A DNA stretch of 61,036 nt from Bacillota bacterium. GTDB taxonomy: Bacteria > Bacillota_I > Bacilli_A > ML615J-28 > CAG-698. The stretch is from positions 1-61,036 of the forward strand of contig JAEEHM010000079.1 in assembly GCA_016280895.1 (NCBI GenBank), given 5' to 3'. The position numbers and the translations under genes were made by a program. A model generated the notes under the pieces. It was not told where the DNA came from and made no database searches. It saw nothing but the letters and a program-made list of their open reading frames with translations. Shown here one piece after another: positions 26,395 to 35,109 of the stretch. Position 1 is the stretch's first letter. Every line of letters starts with the position of its first letter.

Positions 26395-26688
26395 TTATTT
26401 TTTGTTTTCTTCTAATGCTTTCTTTAAATATTCTTTTATAACTTCAATTTGTTCCTTCTTTATTGGTTTGCAATAATCAGGTGATGCACCTTCTTCTACG
26501 ATTGCGATAGCAAGACCATGGCAACCACTTTTACCACAACCACCACAGTTGTAGCCAGGAAGCATCTTTTCCACTTCTTCAACTCTTTTATCTTCTTGAA
26601 CATACAATACCTTAGAAAGTACTGCAATCAAAGCACCAAATATAATACCAAGACCAGCTAAGATGATAATCGGCCATAAGAATTGCAT
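26395..26688 (-). CDS. rnfB: RnfB-like subunit, minimal form with one Fe-S domain
   Basis: This is a 97-residue protein with an N-terminal membrane segment (about 4-28) and the RnfB cluster domain: PGYNCGGCGKSGCHGLAIAI followed by CKP (four Cys). RnfB proteins usually continue with two ferredoxin-type 4Fe-4S motifs and are 180-330 residues long; here the gene stops right after the first domain, and a terminator follows within three bases with no remnant. Thus it is a natural short form. It is the last gene of rnfCDGEAB, one base from rnfA. The small ferredoxin at 16102 might replace the missing clusters. Confidence 0.85.
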   Translation of the reverse strand: MQFLWPIIILAGLGIIFGALIAVLSKVLYVQEDKRVEEVEKMLPGYNCGGCGKSGCHGLAIAIVEEGASPDYCKPIKKEQIEVIKEYLKKALEENKK

Positions 26689-26689
26689 A

Positions 26690-27262
26690 TTATGCTACTC
26701 CTGCAAAACGCGCAATAATTAATGCCATGATACAAGCTGTAATTAGCGCAATTGGTATTCCTTTAAAACCTTCAGGTACAGGTGCACCTTCAGTTTTTTG
26801 TCTAAGAATTGAGAAGATATAAATTATAAATAAGAAACCAAGTCCAGATGCAAATGAATAAATTAAAGCATGAATAAAAGTATATGTTCCATCAATAACG
26901 ATACTTGATAAACCAAGTACAGCACAGTTAGTAGTAATTAGTGGTAAATAAATACCTAAAGCACGATATAGTGATGGAGAAAACTTCTTAATAAACATTT
27001 CAATGATTTGAACAAGTGATGCAATTACTAAAATGAAAACGATAGTCTTCATATAAGTAAGTTCAAATGGAACAAGCACATAAGTATATAATAACCAACT
27101 AACAGATGCTGATATTGTAATAACAAATGTTACAGCAAGTCCCATACCTAAAGCAGAATCCTTTGATTTAGATACGCCTAAGAATGGACAAGTACCTAAG
27201 AAACGAGATAAAATAACGTTTTGAATTAATATGGCTGATAATATCCAAGATAAGACTTCCAT
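26690..27262 (-). CDS. rnfA: RnfA, membrane subunit of the Rnf complex
   Basis: This is an integral membrane subunit of 190 residues with six membrane segments. The start is rich in the expected signature ILIQNVILSRFLGTCPFLGVSK, followed by ALGMGLAVTFV, and the second conserved Cys block YLPLITTNCAVLG. In solved complexes RnfA and RnfE together hold a membrane-embedded Fe-S cluster through these cysteines. It shares TAATG with the rnfE stop, so they are coupled. Confidence 0.93.
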   Translation of the reverse strand: MEVLSWILSAILIQNVILSRFLGTCPFLGVSKSKDSALGMGLAVTFVITISASVSWLLYTYVLVPFELTYMKTIVFILVIASLVQIIEMFIKKFSPSLYRALGIYLPLITTNCAVLGLSSIVIDGTYTFIHALIYSFASGLGFLFIIYIFSILRQKTEGAPVPEGFKGIPIALITACIMALIIARFAGVA

Positions 27263-28170
27263 TATTCTGCCTCCTTTGCAAGTTTAGCTGCTTTAGCTTC
27301 TTCAGCTTTTTTCAATAATTCTTGTTTTTTCTTTTCTTCTTCTTTTTTAGTCTTTCTAATTTTAAATGTAGCGACTAAACCAAATAGAATTCCTAGAACT
27401 AAATAAGCACCAGCTGGTGAGATAAAGAAGCTTGAGAAAATATCTAAAGAATCAGAACTACCAAAGATCTTATTGAAATTGATAACAAAATTACCCCAAA
27501 CAGTAATCATACCAGTTCCCAAGAATTCTCTAACACTAGCAACAAGAGCAAGAATCATTGTATAACCCACACCCATACCAAGTGCATCAATCATTGAATC
27601 AAAAACAGTATTCTTAGAAGCATATGCCTCTGCACGACCTAATACTACGCAGTTTACAACGATTAAGGAAATGAATAAGCCAAGACTTTCTGCAAGTGAT
27701 GGTAAGAAGGCACTCATTACCATTTCGACTATTGTTACAAAGGTAGCAATGATAACAATAAAAATAGGGATTCTTATTTCACTTGGAACAATCTTTCTAA
27801 TAGACGAAATAACAATATTAGACATTGTTAATACAAAGATGAAAGCAATACCCATACCAAGTGCATTTTCTAAACTTGTAGTAATTGCAAGTGTAGGACA
27901 TAAACCTAACATTGAAACTAAAATTGGATTTTCTTTAAAAATGCCTTTCAAGAAATTTTCTTTAATTTCACCTTTTTGATGTTTTTGTTTTCTTTCTTCT
28001 TTTCTTTGTTTTATCTTTTCAATTTTAGCTAATTTTTGTTCTTCTTTTCTTCTATTTTCTTCTTCCTTAGCTTCTTCAATTTTCTTTACTTCAACAACTT
28101 TGTTTTGTTCTTCAATTTGTACATTAATGTTTTGTTTAACCTCAGAGGTAAATTTACGTTTGTGAGCCAT
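27262..28170 (-). CDS. rnfE: RnfE with charged N- and C-terminal extensions
   Basis: This membrane subunit of the Rnf complex has 302 residues against roughly 200 for typical RnfE. The core (about 73-275) has NPILVSMLGLCPTLAIT, ALGMGIAFIFVLT and the VNCVVLGRAEAYAS block, with the two conserved Cys. Residues 1-70 are a Lys/Glu-rich, probably coiled-coil cytosolic extension (EEAKEEENRRKEEQKLAKIE), and the last 30 residues are also Lys/Glu/Ala-rich. The extensions are unusual; they could bind the soluble electron donor or stabilise the complex. It is joined to rnfG and rnfA by TAATG overlaps. Confidence 0.92.
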   Translation of the reverse strand: MAHKRKFTSEVKQNINVQIEEQNKVVEVKKIEEAKEEENRRKEEQKLAKIEKIKQRKEERKQKHQKGEIKENFLKGIFKENPILVSMLGLCPTLAITTSLENALGMGIAFIFVLTMSNIVISSIRKIVPSEIRIPIFIVIIATFVTIVEMVMSAFLPSLAESLGLFISLIVVNCVVLGRAEAYASKNTVFDSMIDALGMGVGYTMILALVASVREFLGTGMITVWGNFVINFNKIFGSSDSLDIFSSFFISPAGAYLVLGILFGLVATFKIRKTKKEEEKKKQELLKKAEEAKAAKLAKEAE

Positions 28171-28724
28171 TATTTATTACCTCCTTTAACATTATTCACA
28201 TAATAATTAGAGGCAATAATTAATCCTTCTATTAAACCACGAGATGAATAAGTAGCACCACTAATAACATCTACTGATGTTCTTGGAGAAAAATCAGTAC
28301 TTGCTTTTCCATAGAAATCATAAACACTACGACCCTTATAATCATCTAAATAATCTTGATTTGCTATTTTTGTACCAATTCCCTTTGTTTGATCAGTCAT
28401 TTTTAGGATAACTACTTCTTGTATTTCGTCATTTGCGATAAAAGTTAATATTTGTAGTTCACCACTCTTATAACCCTTAGTGCTTGTTTTAAATACATAG
28501 ATTTGAACATTGCCATCATTATCAGTTCCAACTCGATAAACATTATCAATGTCAGATTCAATCCATGTATATGATGAATTTACTTCATTTAAAGCTTTGA
28601 CTACTTTTTCTTCTTCCGCTTTAGCAATAATAGGTTTAGTAATAAAATTTACAAGACCAAGTAGTGAACCAACAATTATTCCTAATACGCCTAAAAACAA
28701 TCCATATTTAACAGCTTTTGGCAT
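28170..28724 (-). CDS. rnfG: RnfG, FMN-carrying subunit
   Basis: This is a 184-residue subunit with an N-terminal membrane anchor (about 8-30) and an extracytoplasmic FMN-binding domain. The covalent FMN site is SGATYSS near residue 155 (threonyl-FMN), and GIGTKI precedes it. Its length is at the short end of the family. It shares TAATG with rnfE and lies 16 bases after rnfD. Confidence 0.92.
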   Translation of the reverse strand: MPKAVKYGLFLGVLGIIVGSLLGLVNFITKPIIAKAEEEKVVKALNEVNSSYTWIESDIDNVYRVGTDNDGNVQIYVFKTSTKGYKSGELQILTFIANDEIQEVVILKMTDQTKGIGTKIANQDYLDDYKGRSVYDFYGKASTDFSPRTSVDVISGATYSSRGLIEGLIIASNYYVNNVKGGNK

Positions 28725-28740
28725 TTTTTATTTCTCCTTA

Positions 28741-29919
28741 TTATAATGTTAGTTTTAAAATCACAAATACAGTAATTGCAAGTGCAATTAATACATAAAT
28801 TCCATAACCAATGATACGTTTCTTTAATGATTCTTGTACTCGAAGTTTAGCACATGATACATCCATTAAAGGAGTAAACATATTCATAAATAGAATAGCT
28901 GTAGATGCACCTTCTGGCATATCTGATAAGAAACGAAGAGTGATTGTTAAAATACCAATGAAAATAGCATAAATAATCTTCGCAAAATCGTTTCTTGGAT
29001 TTGTAACTGGTTCAGTAACCATAAATACAGCTGCAAACATTACACCACCATTTAACACATTAAACAACGCAAATTTAAGTGTACTTGCATAACCAGTAAA
29101 GGCACCAACAATGTAAGAAATTACAAAGACAGTACCAACATATGCAAGTGGCATCTTCCAATCAATTACATCTTTGATTACTAAATAAACATAAGCTACA
29201 ATACATAAAAGGGCACTGGTTTCAGCTAATGATCCACTTCTTATACCTAAGAAGAATTTCCATAAGCTACCACCATGTGTTGAAATGACACTTTCAAGCG
29301 TTTCAGCTCCACTTAACACATTTTTAAAATCTGCAAGTGGTGTAGCACCTGATACAATATCGACAGTTTCACTTGGATTTAAATAACCACCATTTCCACT
29401 GATTACACCATAAAAGGCTGTCATCACAAAGATATAACCAACAAGGGCTGGGTTAAATAGATTATAACCAAAGCCACCAAAGATCATCTTTCCAATCCAA
29501 ATTGCAAAAAGTGTTCCTAGTAACATTACCCAAATTGGTGTATTTACGGGTAGAATCATTGCAAGCATTAAACCAGGAATGATACCATAAGTATCCCAAG
29601 CCTTTTTAAATGGTTTAATCTTCACAATGTTTTTGTCAATCTTTTCTTCTTTTAAAAAGAATAAATACCAAAGTGCTTCAAATAAATAAGCACTTCCACC
29701 ACCTAGGATAATGAATAATAGTGGTCTAATCATTGTATAGAAATTAGTTCCATCTGTACCATTAGCAAGTGGTAAAATACCATTTTTAATCCACGCAAAT
29801 AACATCAATGGCATTAAAGCGATGATGATATCGCGCATCATTGTTTTTGTGTTTAATTTTCCAAAATCAGCTCTTCTAATATAAGGGCCCTTAGCTAAAA
29901 TAAATTTTCTATCTGACAT
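28741..29919 (-). CDS. rnfD: RnfD, FMN-carrying membrane subunit
   Basis: This is an integral membrane protein of 392 residues with about nine membrane segments. The FMN attachment motif is VSGATPLADFK; GGFGYNLFNPALVGY, NTPIWVMLLGTLFAIWIGK and EPVTNPRND are the family's conserved blocks. The N-terminal GPYIRRADFGKLNTKTMMRD matches RnfD starts. It lies seven bases after rnfC and is part of the ion-pumping core. Confidence 0.94.
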   Translation of the reverse strand: MSDRKFILAKGPYIRRADFGKLNTKTMMRDIIIALMPLMLFAWIKNGILPLANGTDGTNFYTMIRPLLFIILGGGSAYLFEALWYLFFLKEEKIDKNIVKIKPFKKAWDTYGIIPGLMLAMILPVNTPIWVMLLGTLFAIWIGKMIFGGFGYNLFNPALVGYIFVMTAFYGVISGNGGYLNPSETVDIVSGATPLADFKNVLSGAETLESVISTHGGSLWKFFLGIRSGSLAETSALLCIVAYVYLVIKDVIDWKMPLAYVGTVFVISYIVGAFTGYASTLKFALFNVLNGGVMFAAVFMVTEPVTNPRNDFAKIIYAIFIGILTITLRFLSDMPEGASTAILFMNMFTPLMDVSCAKLRVQESLKKRIIGYGIYVLIALAITVFVILKLTL

Positions 29920-29926
29920 ATAGCAC

Positions 29927-31228
29927 CTACCTCTTCATCACAAAGGCCTTAGCTTTACCAACTGCCTCAGTCAAATCGATTCTTGATGGACATACATAAG
30001 AGCACAAACCACATTGAATGCACTTGTTTGGTTTTAATGCTTCAAGTAGTTTGGTATCCTTGATAGTAAATACTCGCTTTATTTCTGTTGGTGTCAAATT
30101 CATCGGACAAATTGCGCTACACTTACCACAGCCTAAGCAAGGTTCAGTTGCTTTTTCTTCGTGCTTTGGAAGTACTAAAACACAACCCATCGCTCTGTTT
30201 ATGCACACATTATCAGAATACATTGTCGCACCAGTCATAGGTCCACCAGTAATTAAGAATAAATCATTATATTTAGTATTATAAGAACCTATTTTTTCAA
30301 TTACTTCACTTACGTTTGTGCCAATTTTAATTCTCACATTTCTTGGATTATTCAAGCCATATCCAGTAAATGTAACAACTCTTTCAATTAAAGGCTTACC
30401 TAATTCAACAGCTTCATACATTGCGAAGGCTGTAGAAACATTATTTACAACACAACCTACCTCAGCTGGTAGTGCCTTGTATGTTTTGTTTGTGACTCTT
30501 TGGACGATATATTTTTCATATCCAGCAGGATATTCATCCTTTAATTCTAAAACTTTCACATTCTTTAAATATAATTCTGTGATTGCATTATTAATAGCTT
30601 GGATAGCTTCTGTCTTGTTCTTCTTGATGGCAACTACTCCAGATTTAGCATCAACTGCTTTCATGATATATTCAAGACCTTTTAAGATTTCTTTCGCATT
30701 TTCAATCATTAAGCGATAGTCAGCAGTAATAAATGGTTCACATTCTGCACCATTTAAAATGACATAATCCATCTTTTTATTCACATTGTATTTTACGAAA
30801 GTTGGAAAACCCGAACCACCTAAGCCAACAATACCCTTAGATTGAGCTAGTTGTTTGATATCATCTGGTGTAGGATTTTCAATTTTCTTAAATGATTCTT
30901 CATTTCTTGTCTCTTTAAAATCATTTTTAATTTGAATACAATCAACCATTTTACCACTACTGTGCCACATCTTCTTATTACAAGATACGACAGTACCAGA
31001 AATAGATGAATGTACAGGAAGCGCAAATCTACCAGTACGGAAAGCTACCACATCACCAATATCAACATGGGCTCCCTCATTAACTCTCACTTCACAAATA
31101 GAACCACTTTCTACAAGAGGAACATAAATATATTCAGGACTTAAAAAATCTAAAATTTCTTTATAGTCACTGATATGTTTATGGTCATCATATTCACCAA
31201 TATGGATTCCACCTATTTTTTTAAACAT
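29927..31228 (-). CDS. rnfC: RnfC, NADH-binding peripheral subunit
   Basis: This is a 433-residue peripheral subunit carrying FMN/NADH sites and two 4Fe-4S clusters. It begins with a barrel-sandwich domain (VNEGAHVDIGDVVA, SISGTVV), then the flavin/NADH domain (GIVGLGGSGFPTFVK, VILNGAECEPFITADYR, GGPMTGATMYS) and ends with CLGCGKCSAICP and CIQCGLCSYVCPSR. It catalyses electron exchange between ferredoxin (through RnfB) and NAD+. A TATAAT promoter and GGAGG ribosome site mark it as the first gene of rnfCDGEAB. Confidence 0.95.
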   Translation of the reverse strand: MFKKIGGIHIGEYDDHKHISDYKEILDFLSPEYIYVPLVESGSICEVRVNEGAHVDIGDVVAFRTGRFALPVHSSISGTVVSCNKKMWHSSGKMVDCIQIKNDFKETRNEESFKKIENPTPDDIKQLAQSKGIVGLGGSGFPTFVKYNVNKKMDYVILNGAECEPFITADYRLMIENAKEILKGLEYIMKAVDAKSGVVAIKKNKTEAIQAINNAITELYLKNVKVLELKDEYPAGYEKYIVQRVTNKTYKALPAEVGCVVNNVSTAFAMYEAVELGKPLIERVVTFTGYGLNNPRNVRIKIGTNVSEVIEKIGSYNTKYNDLFLITGGPMTGATMYSDNVCINRAMGCVLVLPKHEEKATEPCLGCGKCSAICPMNLTPTEIKRVFTIKDTKLLEALKPNKCIQCGLCSYVCPSRIDLTEAVGKAKAFVMKR

Positions 31229-31257
31229 GTATTTTCCTCCAAATTAATTCATTTACT

Positions 31258-31286
31258 ATTATACCACTTTTGAGCCTCAATTTCAC
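31258..31286 (-). promoter_or_regulatory. rnf operon promoter
   Basis: On the minus strand: GTGAAA (31286-31281), 17-bp spacer, TATAAT (31263-31258), extended -10 TGG. Confidence 0.7.
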
Positions 31287-31320
31287 TTCTTTTTTAAAAA
31301 TAATTATAAAATTATTGTAA

Positions 31321-31346
31321 AGAAAAAAGCTTATCAAATAAGCTTT
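31321..31346 (-). terminator. Terminator of the phoH-recO operon
   Basis: AAAGCTTAT (31326-31334) and ATAAGCTTT (31338-31346), 9-bp stem, CAA loop (plus strand), then a T run on the minus strand. It overlaps the recO stop. Confidence 0.8.
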
Positions 31347-32053
31347 CATTTCACTTTATCAAAAATATTTTTGGATTTTGAATTATAACCTAAATAATCA
31401 CTATAATATCTGATATAGAAATCTTTTATTCCATTATAATTGATATCAAATTCATTTTCCTTTAAAGCATCAAGTTTAGTATAATATAATTTGATAATAT
31501 CAACAGTTACATCTTTATCATAAATTGAATCTGATGTTTTGTAGCAGTTCCTACAAATCATTCCTCCTCTTGAAAACACAAAGCCTAATAAATTTTCTTT
31601 TTTACCACAATTTACGCAAGCATTTAAAGAAGGTGCTATACCTAATAGATATAAAGTTTTAATATAAAAGATTGATTCATAGAATAAATAATTATCCTTA
31701 TTATTGATTAAATCTAATATTTCACTTAAGAAATGATAATATATTTCAAAATCAGTGATATGTTCGATTAAGGTATAAGATAATTCTAAGATTTTTAATG
31801 TAACTTCTAAGCGATTAAAGTCATTTTTTATATTAACATAATTATCTAAAACCTTAGCACTTGATAAGAAATGTTTATTTTCAGAAAACGCAATTTTAGA
31901 AAGTAAATTAGCATAAAGATGAGAATGACCATTTATTTTATTAGCACCTTTTACCTCGAGGGATGCTAAACCACGATCTGTAATCATATAAATCAATTTC
32001 GATGATTCTTTATAATTGATTGTTTTTATGATAATTCCTTCCGTTAATTCCAT
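31346..32053 (-). CDS. recO: DNA repair protein RecO
   Basis: This is a 235-residue RecO with an N-terminal OB fold (MELTEGIIIKTINYKESSKLIYMITDRGLASLEVKG), a helical middle and a C-terminal zinc knuckle CVNCGKKENLLGFVFSRGGMIC...C. It loads RecA with RecR in gap repair. It ends in TGA, proof that UGA is a stop codon here. It follows era by three bases in the phoH-ybeY-cdd-era-recO unit. Confidence 0.93.
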   Translation of the reverse strand: MELTEGIIIKTINYKESSKLIYMITDRGLASLEVKGANKINGHSHLYANLLSKIAFSENKHFLSSAKVLDNYVNIKNDFNRLEVTLKILELSYTLIEHITDFEIYYHFLSEILDLINNKDNYLFYESIFYIKTLYLLGIAPSLNACVNCGKKENLLGFVFSRGGMICRNCYKTSDSIYDKDVTVDIIKLYYTKLDALKENEFDINYNGIKDFYIRYYSDYLGYNSKSKNIFDKVK

Positions 32054-32056
32054 ATT

Positions 32057-32947
32057 TTACCTACTATTCTTATATCCTAATCTATTTAAACTTGTTTTAT
32101 TATTACGCCAATCCTTATCAACCTTCACAAATATTTCTAAATAGATTGGTTTTTGCATCAATTTCTTAATATCAATCTTACTAAATTTTTTAATATTTTT
32201 AATCATTGATGCTTTTTCACCAATTAATATCTTCTTTTGTGATTCTTTTTCACAAACAATGCAAGCATATACTTCTACCTTATCATCAAGTTCCTTAATC
32301 TCTTCAATTTCGACAGCAACAGAATGGGGAACTTCTTCTTTTGTGAGATAGAAAATTTTCTCTCTAATGATTTCTGAGATGATGAATCTTTCATATACAT
32401 CTGTTACTTGATCAGCATCATAATATTGAGGTCCTTCATCTAATATTTCTTTTAAATCATTTAATAATAAATCAATATTTTGATTGTTTGTGGAAGAAAT
32501 ATATTCTACTTTTTCATAATTTAAATCATTTAAGAATAAATTTTTATTTTCTTCAAATTTATTATTATCTGTAATTAAATCCATTTTATTGAATACTACA
32601 ATTAATGGTAAATCATAATCTTTAATTAAATTTTTTAAATATTCATCACCACTACCATATTCTTCACTTGCATCAATTAACCAGATTACACAATCAACTT
32701 CTTTTAAAGAATCAAATGATTGTTTGTTCATGAAATCACCTAAGGAATTCTTTGATTTGTGAATGCCTGGAGTATCCACAAATACTATTTGTGCATCATC
32801 TGTAGTATATATTCCTTTGATAGCGTTTCTTGTAGTTTGGCTAGTTGATGAAATAATTGAAATCTTTTGGCCTAATATTTGATTAAGTAAGGTACTTTTT
32901 CCAACATTAGGTCTTCCTATTATAGCAACAAAACCACTCTTAAACAT
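32057..32947 (-). CDS. era: GTPase Era
   Basis: This is a 296-residue ribosome-assembly GTPase. G1 is GRPNVGKSTLLN, G2 TTRNAIKG, G3 VDTPGIH, G4 NKMD and G5 near SSTNNQN; the C-terminal KH domain contains VEEIKELDDKVEVYACI and ILIGEKASMIKNI. It binds the 3' end of 16S rRNA. The 5' end overlaps cdd by 8 bases. Lengths and motifs are normal. Confidence 0.96.
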   Translation of the reverse strand: MFKSGFVAIIGRPNVGKSTLLNQILGQKISIISSTSQTTRNAIKGIYTTDDAQIVFVDTPGIHKSKNSLGDFMNKQSFDSLKEVDCVIWLIDASEEYGSGDEYLKNLIKDYDLPLIVVFNKMDLITDNNKFEENKNLFLNDLNYEKVEYISSTNNQNIDLLLNDLKEILDEGPQYYDADQVTDVYERFIISEIIREKIFYLTKEEVPHSVAVEIEEIKELDDKVEVYACIVCEKESQKKILIGEKASMIKNIKKFSKIDIKKLMQKPIYLEIFVKVDKDWRNNKTSLNRLGYKNSR

Positions 32948-33353
32948 TTTTCATATCATCACCACTAAAGCTAAATGGTAATAAATCTCCTACCTTATAT
33001 GTTTCTGTCTTTTTATTAATATTGCATAAGATGACTTCAGTATCCTTGTTTAATAATTCTGACATAACCTGTCTACAAGCACCACAAGGACTAACAACGC
33101 CATCAGTATCAGCTACGATACAGATTGATTTAATTGAATCTTTATTGTATCCATTTAAATATGCATTATAAATCGCATTTCTTTCGCCACACATACAAAG
33201 TGAATATGACGCATTTTCAATATTAAAGCCAGTGAATATTTTATTATCGCTTGTTAAAAGGGATGCACCAACTTTAAATTTAGAATATGGTGCATAGGCT
33301 TTTTCTCTTGCTAATAAGGCTTTATTAATTAATAATTCTCTTATATTTTCCAT
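32940..33353 (-). CDS. cdd: Cytidine deaminase
   Basis: This is the 137-residue homotetrameric type. The zinc site is CGERNAI and PCGACRQV (three Cys, catalytic Glu in CGERN), with the PYSKFKVGASL N-terminal substrate block and NIENASYSLCMC. It deaminates cytidine/deoxycytidine in pyrimidine salvage. It lies between ybeY and era, the normal Bacilli order. Confidence 0.94.
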   Translation of the reverse strand: MENIRELLINKALLAREKAYAPYSKFKVGASLLTSDNKIFTGFNIENASYSLCMCGERNAIYNAYLNGYNKDSIKSICIVADTDGVVSPCGACRQVMSELLNKDTEVILCNINKKTETYKVGDLLPFSFSGDDMKNV

Positions 33354-33361
33354 AATTATTC

Positions 33362-33784
33362 CTATCTTTTATATTCAGTTTCATCTAATATTTCATCTTG
33401 AAGGGCAAACATGATTTTTTCATCTTTTTCATTCATATGGTCATAACCATGTAAATGCAGTAAGCCGTGACATAATAAAAACGCAAATTCTCTTTCATTT
33501 GAATGTCCATATTCAATTGCTTGTTCATAAACCTTATCGATACAGATGAATATTTCTCCTAAATAATCTTCTTCATCTTCTTCAAATGAGATAACATCAG
33601 TTGGACGATTAAGATGACGATATTGAAGATTAATATTATGGATTTCATCTAAATCAACTAAGATTAAGCTTACATCCTTTGTTGTATTAAATCTTTCTTC
33701 GATTTTGTTCTTTAATACATCAATGATTTTTTCATAATCAAATTTTATTTCTTTATTATAATTATTAAAAACATTGATATTCAT
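33362..33784 (-). CDS. ybeY: Endoribonuclease YbeY
   Basis: This is a 140-residue zinc metalloprotein of rRNA maturation and ribosome quality control. The zinc motif HGLLHLHGYDH gives the three His ligands; RPTDVISFEE is the other conserved block. It directly abuts phoH (no intergenic base) and lies eight bases before cdd. Confidence 0.93.
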   Translation of the reverse strand: MNINVFNNYNKEIKFDYEKIIDVLKNKIEERFNTTKDVSLILVDLDEIHNINLQYRHLNRPTDVISFEEDEEDYLGEIFICIDKVYEQAIEYGHSNEREFAFLLCHGLLHLHGYDHMNEKDEKIMFALQDEILDETEYKR

Positions 33785-34750
33785 CTATTTCTCCTCATAT
33801 TTTTCAATAATCTTATAAACTAAAGGATTACGCATTACATCACTCTTCTCAAAATTAATGAATTTAATTCCATCAATATCTCTTAAAATTCTACTAGCTT
33901 CGATTAAACCAGATAAACTCTTATTCATTAAATCGATTTGGCTAGTATCACCAGTAATAATCATCTTTGAATTAAAACCTAATCTTGTTAAAAACATCTT
34001 CATTTGCATCTGGGTTGTATTTTGTGCCTCATCCAAAATGATACAAGCATTATCTAAAGTACGTCCTCGCATATATGCAAGTGGTGCTATTTCAATAATA
34101 CCTTTTTCAATCATCTTTTCTACGTTTGTTTTTCCAAATACATCTTCTAAACAATCATATAAAGGGATTAGATATGGATCAATCTTTTCCTTGATATCAC
34201 CTGGTAAAAATCCTAATTTTTCACCAGCTTCAACTACTGGTCTTACAAGTACTATCTTTTTGATATCTTGCTTCTTTAATAAATTGCAGGCATATAATAC
34301 AGCAATGTATGTTTTACCAGTACCAGCAGGACCAATACCAAAAACTATTGAATTATTATTTAAAGCATGTAAATATAAAGATTGATTGATAGTTTTCGGA
34401 TAAATTGCTTTTGAATTTGATAAAGTACATATTAATTCTTTCTTTAAATAAATATGCAATAATTCATCAATTTCATCTTTTTTTATACTTTTAATAATAT
34501 TGATAATATCAATTAAAGATAAAGAAAATGAAGCATTTAATATTTTTTCCAATGTTTCAAATAATAATACTATTTCTTTTTCATCCCTATCAACAGGAAT
34601 AGAGACAATTGATCTTGATACAATAATTGGATGTTGATACATCTCTTCCATTGTTTTTAAATTATTATTATTAGCACCTAAAATTTTTGCTTCATTAAAT
34701 TCGTTCTTTATTGTATAAATATTTTTATATTCGATATTTTTATATTCCAT
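33785..34750 (-). CDS. phoH: PhoH family ATPase
   Basis: This is a 321-residue PhoH/YlaK-type protein with Walker A GPAGTGKTYIAVLYA, Walker B ACIILDEAQNTT, and RPVVEAGEKLGFLPGDIKEK and MRGRTLDNACI in between. The family functions with YbeY in RNA metabolism. The frame extends upstream to a TTG at 34801, but that codon lies inside the -35 element; the ATG at 34750, preceded by AAAGGAAGA, is the real start. It is the first gene of phoH-ybeY-cdd-era-recO. Confidence 0.93.
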   Translation of the reverse strand: MEYKNIEYKNIYTIKNEFNEAKILGANNNNLKTMEEMYQHPIIVSRSIVSIPVDRDEKEIVLLFETLEKILNASFSLSLIDIINIIKSIKKDEIDELLHIYLKKELICTLSNSKAIYPKTINQSLYLHALNNNSIVFGIGPAGTGKTYIAVLYACNLLKKQDIKKIVLVRPVVEAGEKLGFLPGDIKEKIDPYLIPLYDCLEDVFGKTNVEKMIEKGIIEIAPLAYMRGRTLDNACIILDEAQNTTQMQMKMFLTRLGFNSKMIITGDTSQIDLMNKSLSGLIEASRILRDIDGIKFINFEKSDVMRNPLVYKIIEKYEEK

Positions 34751-34772
34751 AGAATCTTCCTTTACTTTATTA

Positions 34773-34801
34773 ATTATATCATAATATTTACTTAGTTTCA
34801 A
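34773..34801 (-). promoter_or_regulatory. Promoter of the phoH-ybeY-cdd-era-recO operon
   Basis: On the minus strand: TTGAAA (34801-34796), 17-bp spacer, TATAAT (34778-34773), extended -10 TGA. Confidence 0.8.
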
Positions 34802-34824
34802 ATAATTGACAAATATTTATAAAT

Positions 34825-34852
34825 AAAAAAGCTCCAAACATCAGTTTGAAGC
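34825..34852 (-). terminator. Terminator of rpsU
   Basis: GCTCCAAAC (34831-34839) and GTTTGAAGC (34844-34852), 9-bp stem with one G.U on the minus strand, 4-nt loop, then TTTTTT. Confidence 0.85.
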
Positions 34853-34861
34853 ATTTTTAAA

Positions 34862-35035
34862 TTATCTATAACGATTCTTTTTCATTGCTCTTTTTTGCAT
34901 TTTACGAATATCGCTTGGTTTTAAGAAATATTCACGCTTTCTAAGTTCTGCAAGGGTACCAGCTCTTGATACATCACGCTTAAATCTTTTTAAAGCATCT
35001 TCTAAAGTTTCGTTTTCTCTTACGATTGTTTTTGG
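34862..35035 (-). CDS. rpsU: 30S ribosomal protein bS21
   Basis: This is 57 residues from the ATG at 35035 (MPKTIVRENETLEDALKR). An in-frame extension to 35068 would add 11 residues not found in the family, and the GGGAGA at 35052-35047 marks the shorter start. The basic C-terminus KMQKRAMKKNRYR is typical. It is monocistronic with its own promoter and terminator, upstream of phoH. Confidence 0.93.
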   Translation of the reverse strand, partial: PKTIVRENETLEDALKRFKRDVSRAGTLAELRKREYFLKPSDIRKMQKRAMKKNRYR

Positions 35036-35070
35036 CATCAAAATCATCTCCCTTCTACACAACCTCATAT

Positions 35071-35099
35071 ATTATAACACAAAATAAAGATTTAGTAAA
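35071..35099 (-). promoter_or_regulatory. rpsU promoter
   Basis: On the minus strand: TTTACT (35099-35094), 17-bp spacer, TATAAT (35076-35071), extended -10 TGT. Confidence 0.8.
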
Positions 35100-35109
35100 G
35101 AATTTTTTA

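Noticed and set aside
34751-34801. Longer PhoH starting at TTG 34801
   Set aside because: The TTG lies in the -35 element of a near-consensus promoter; the ATG at 34750 has AAAGGAAGA.
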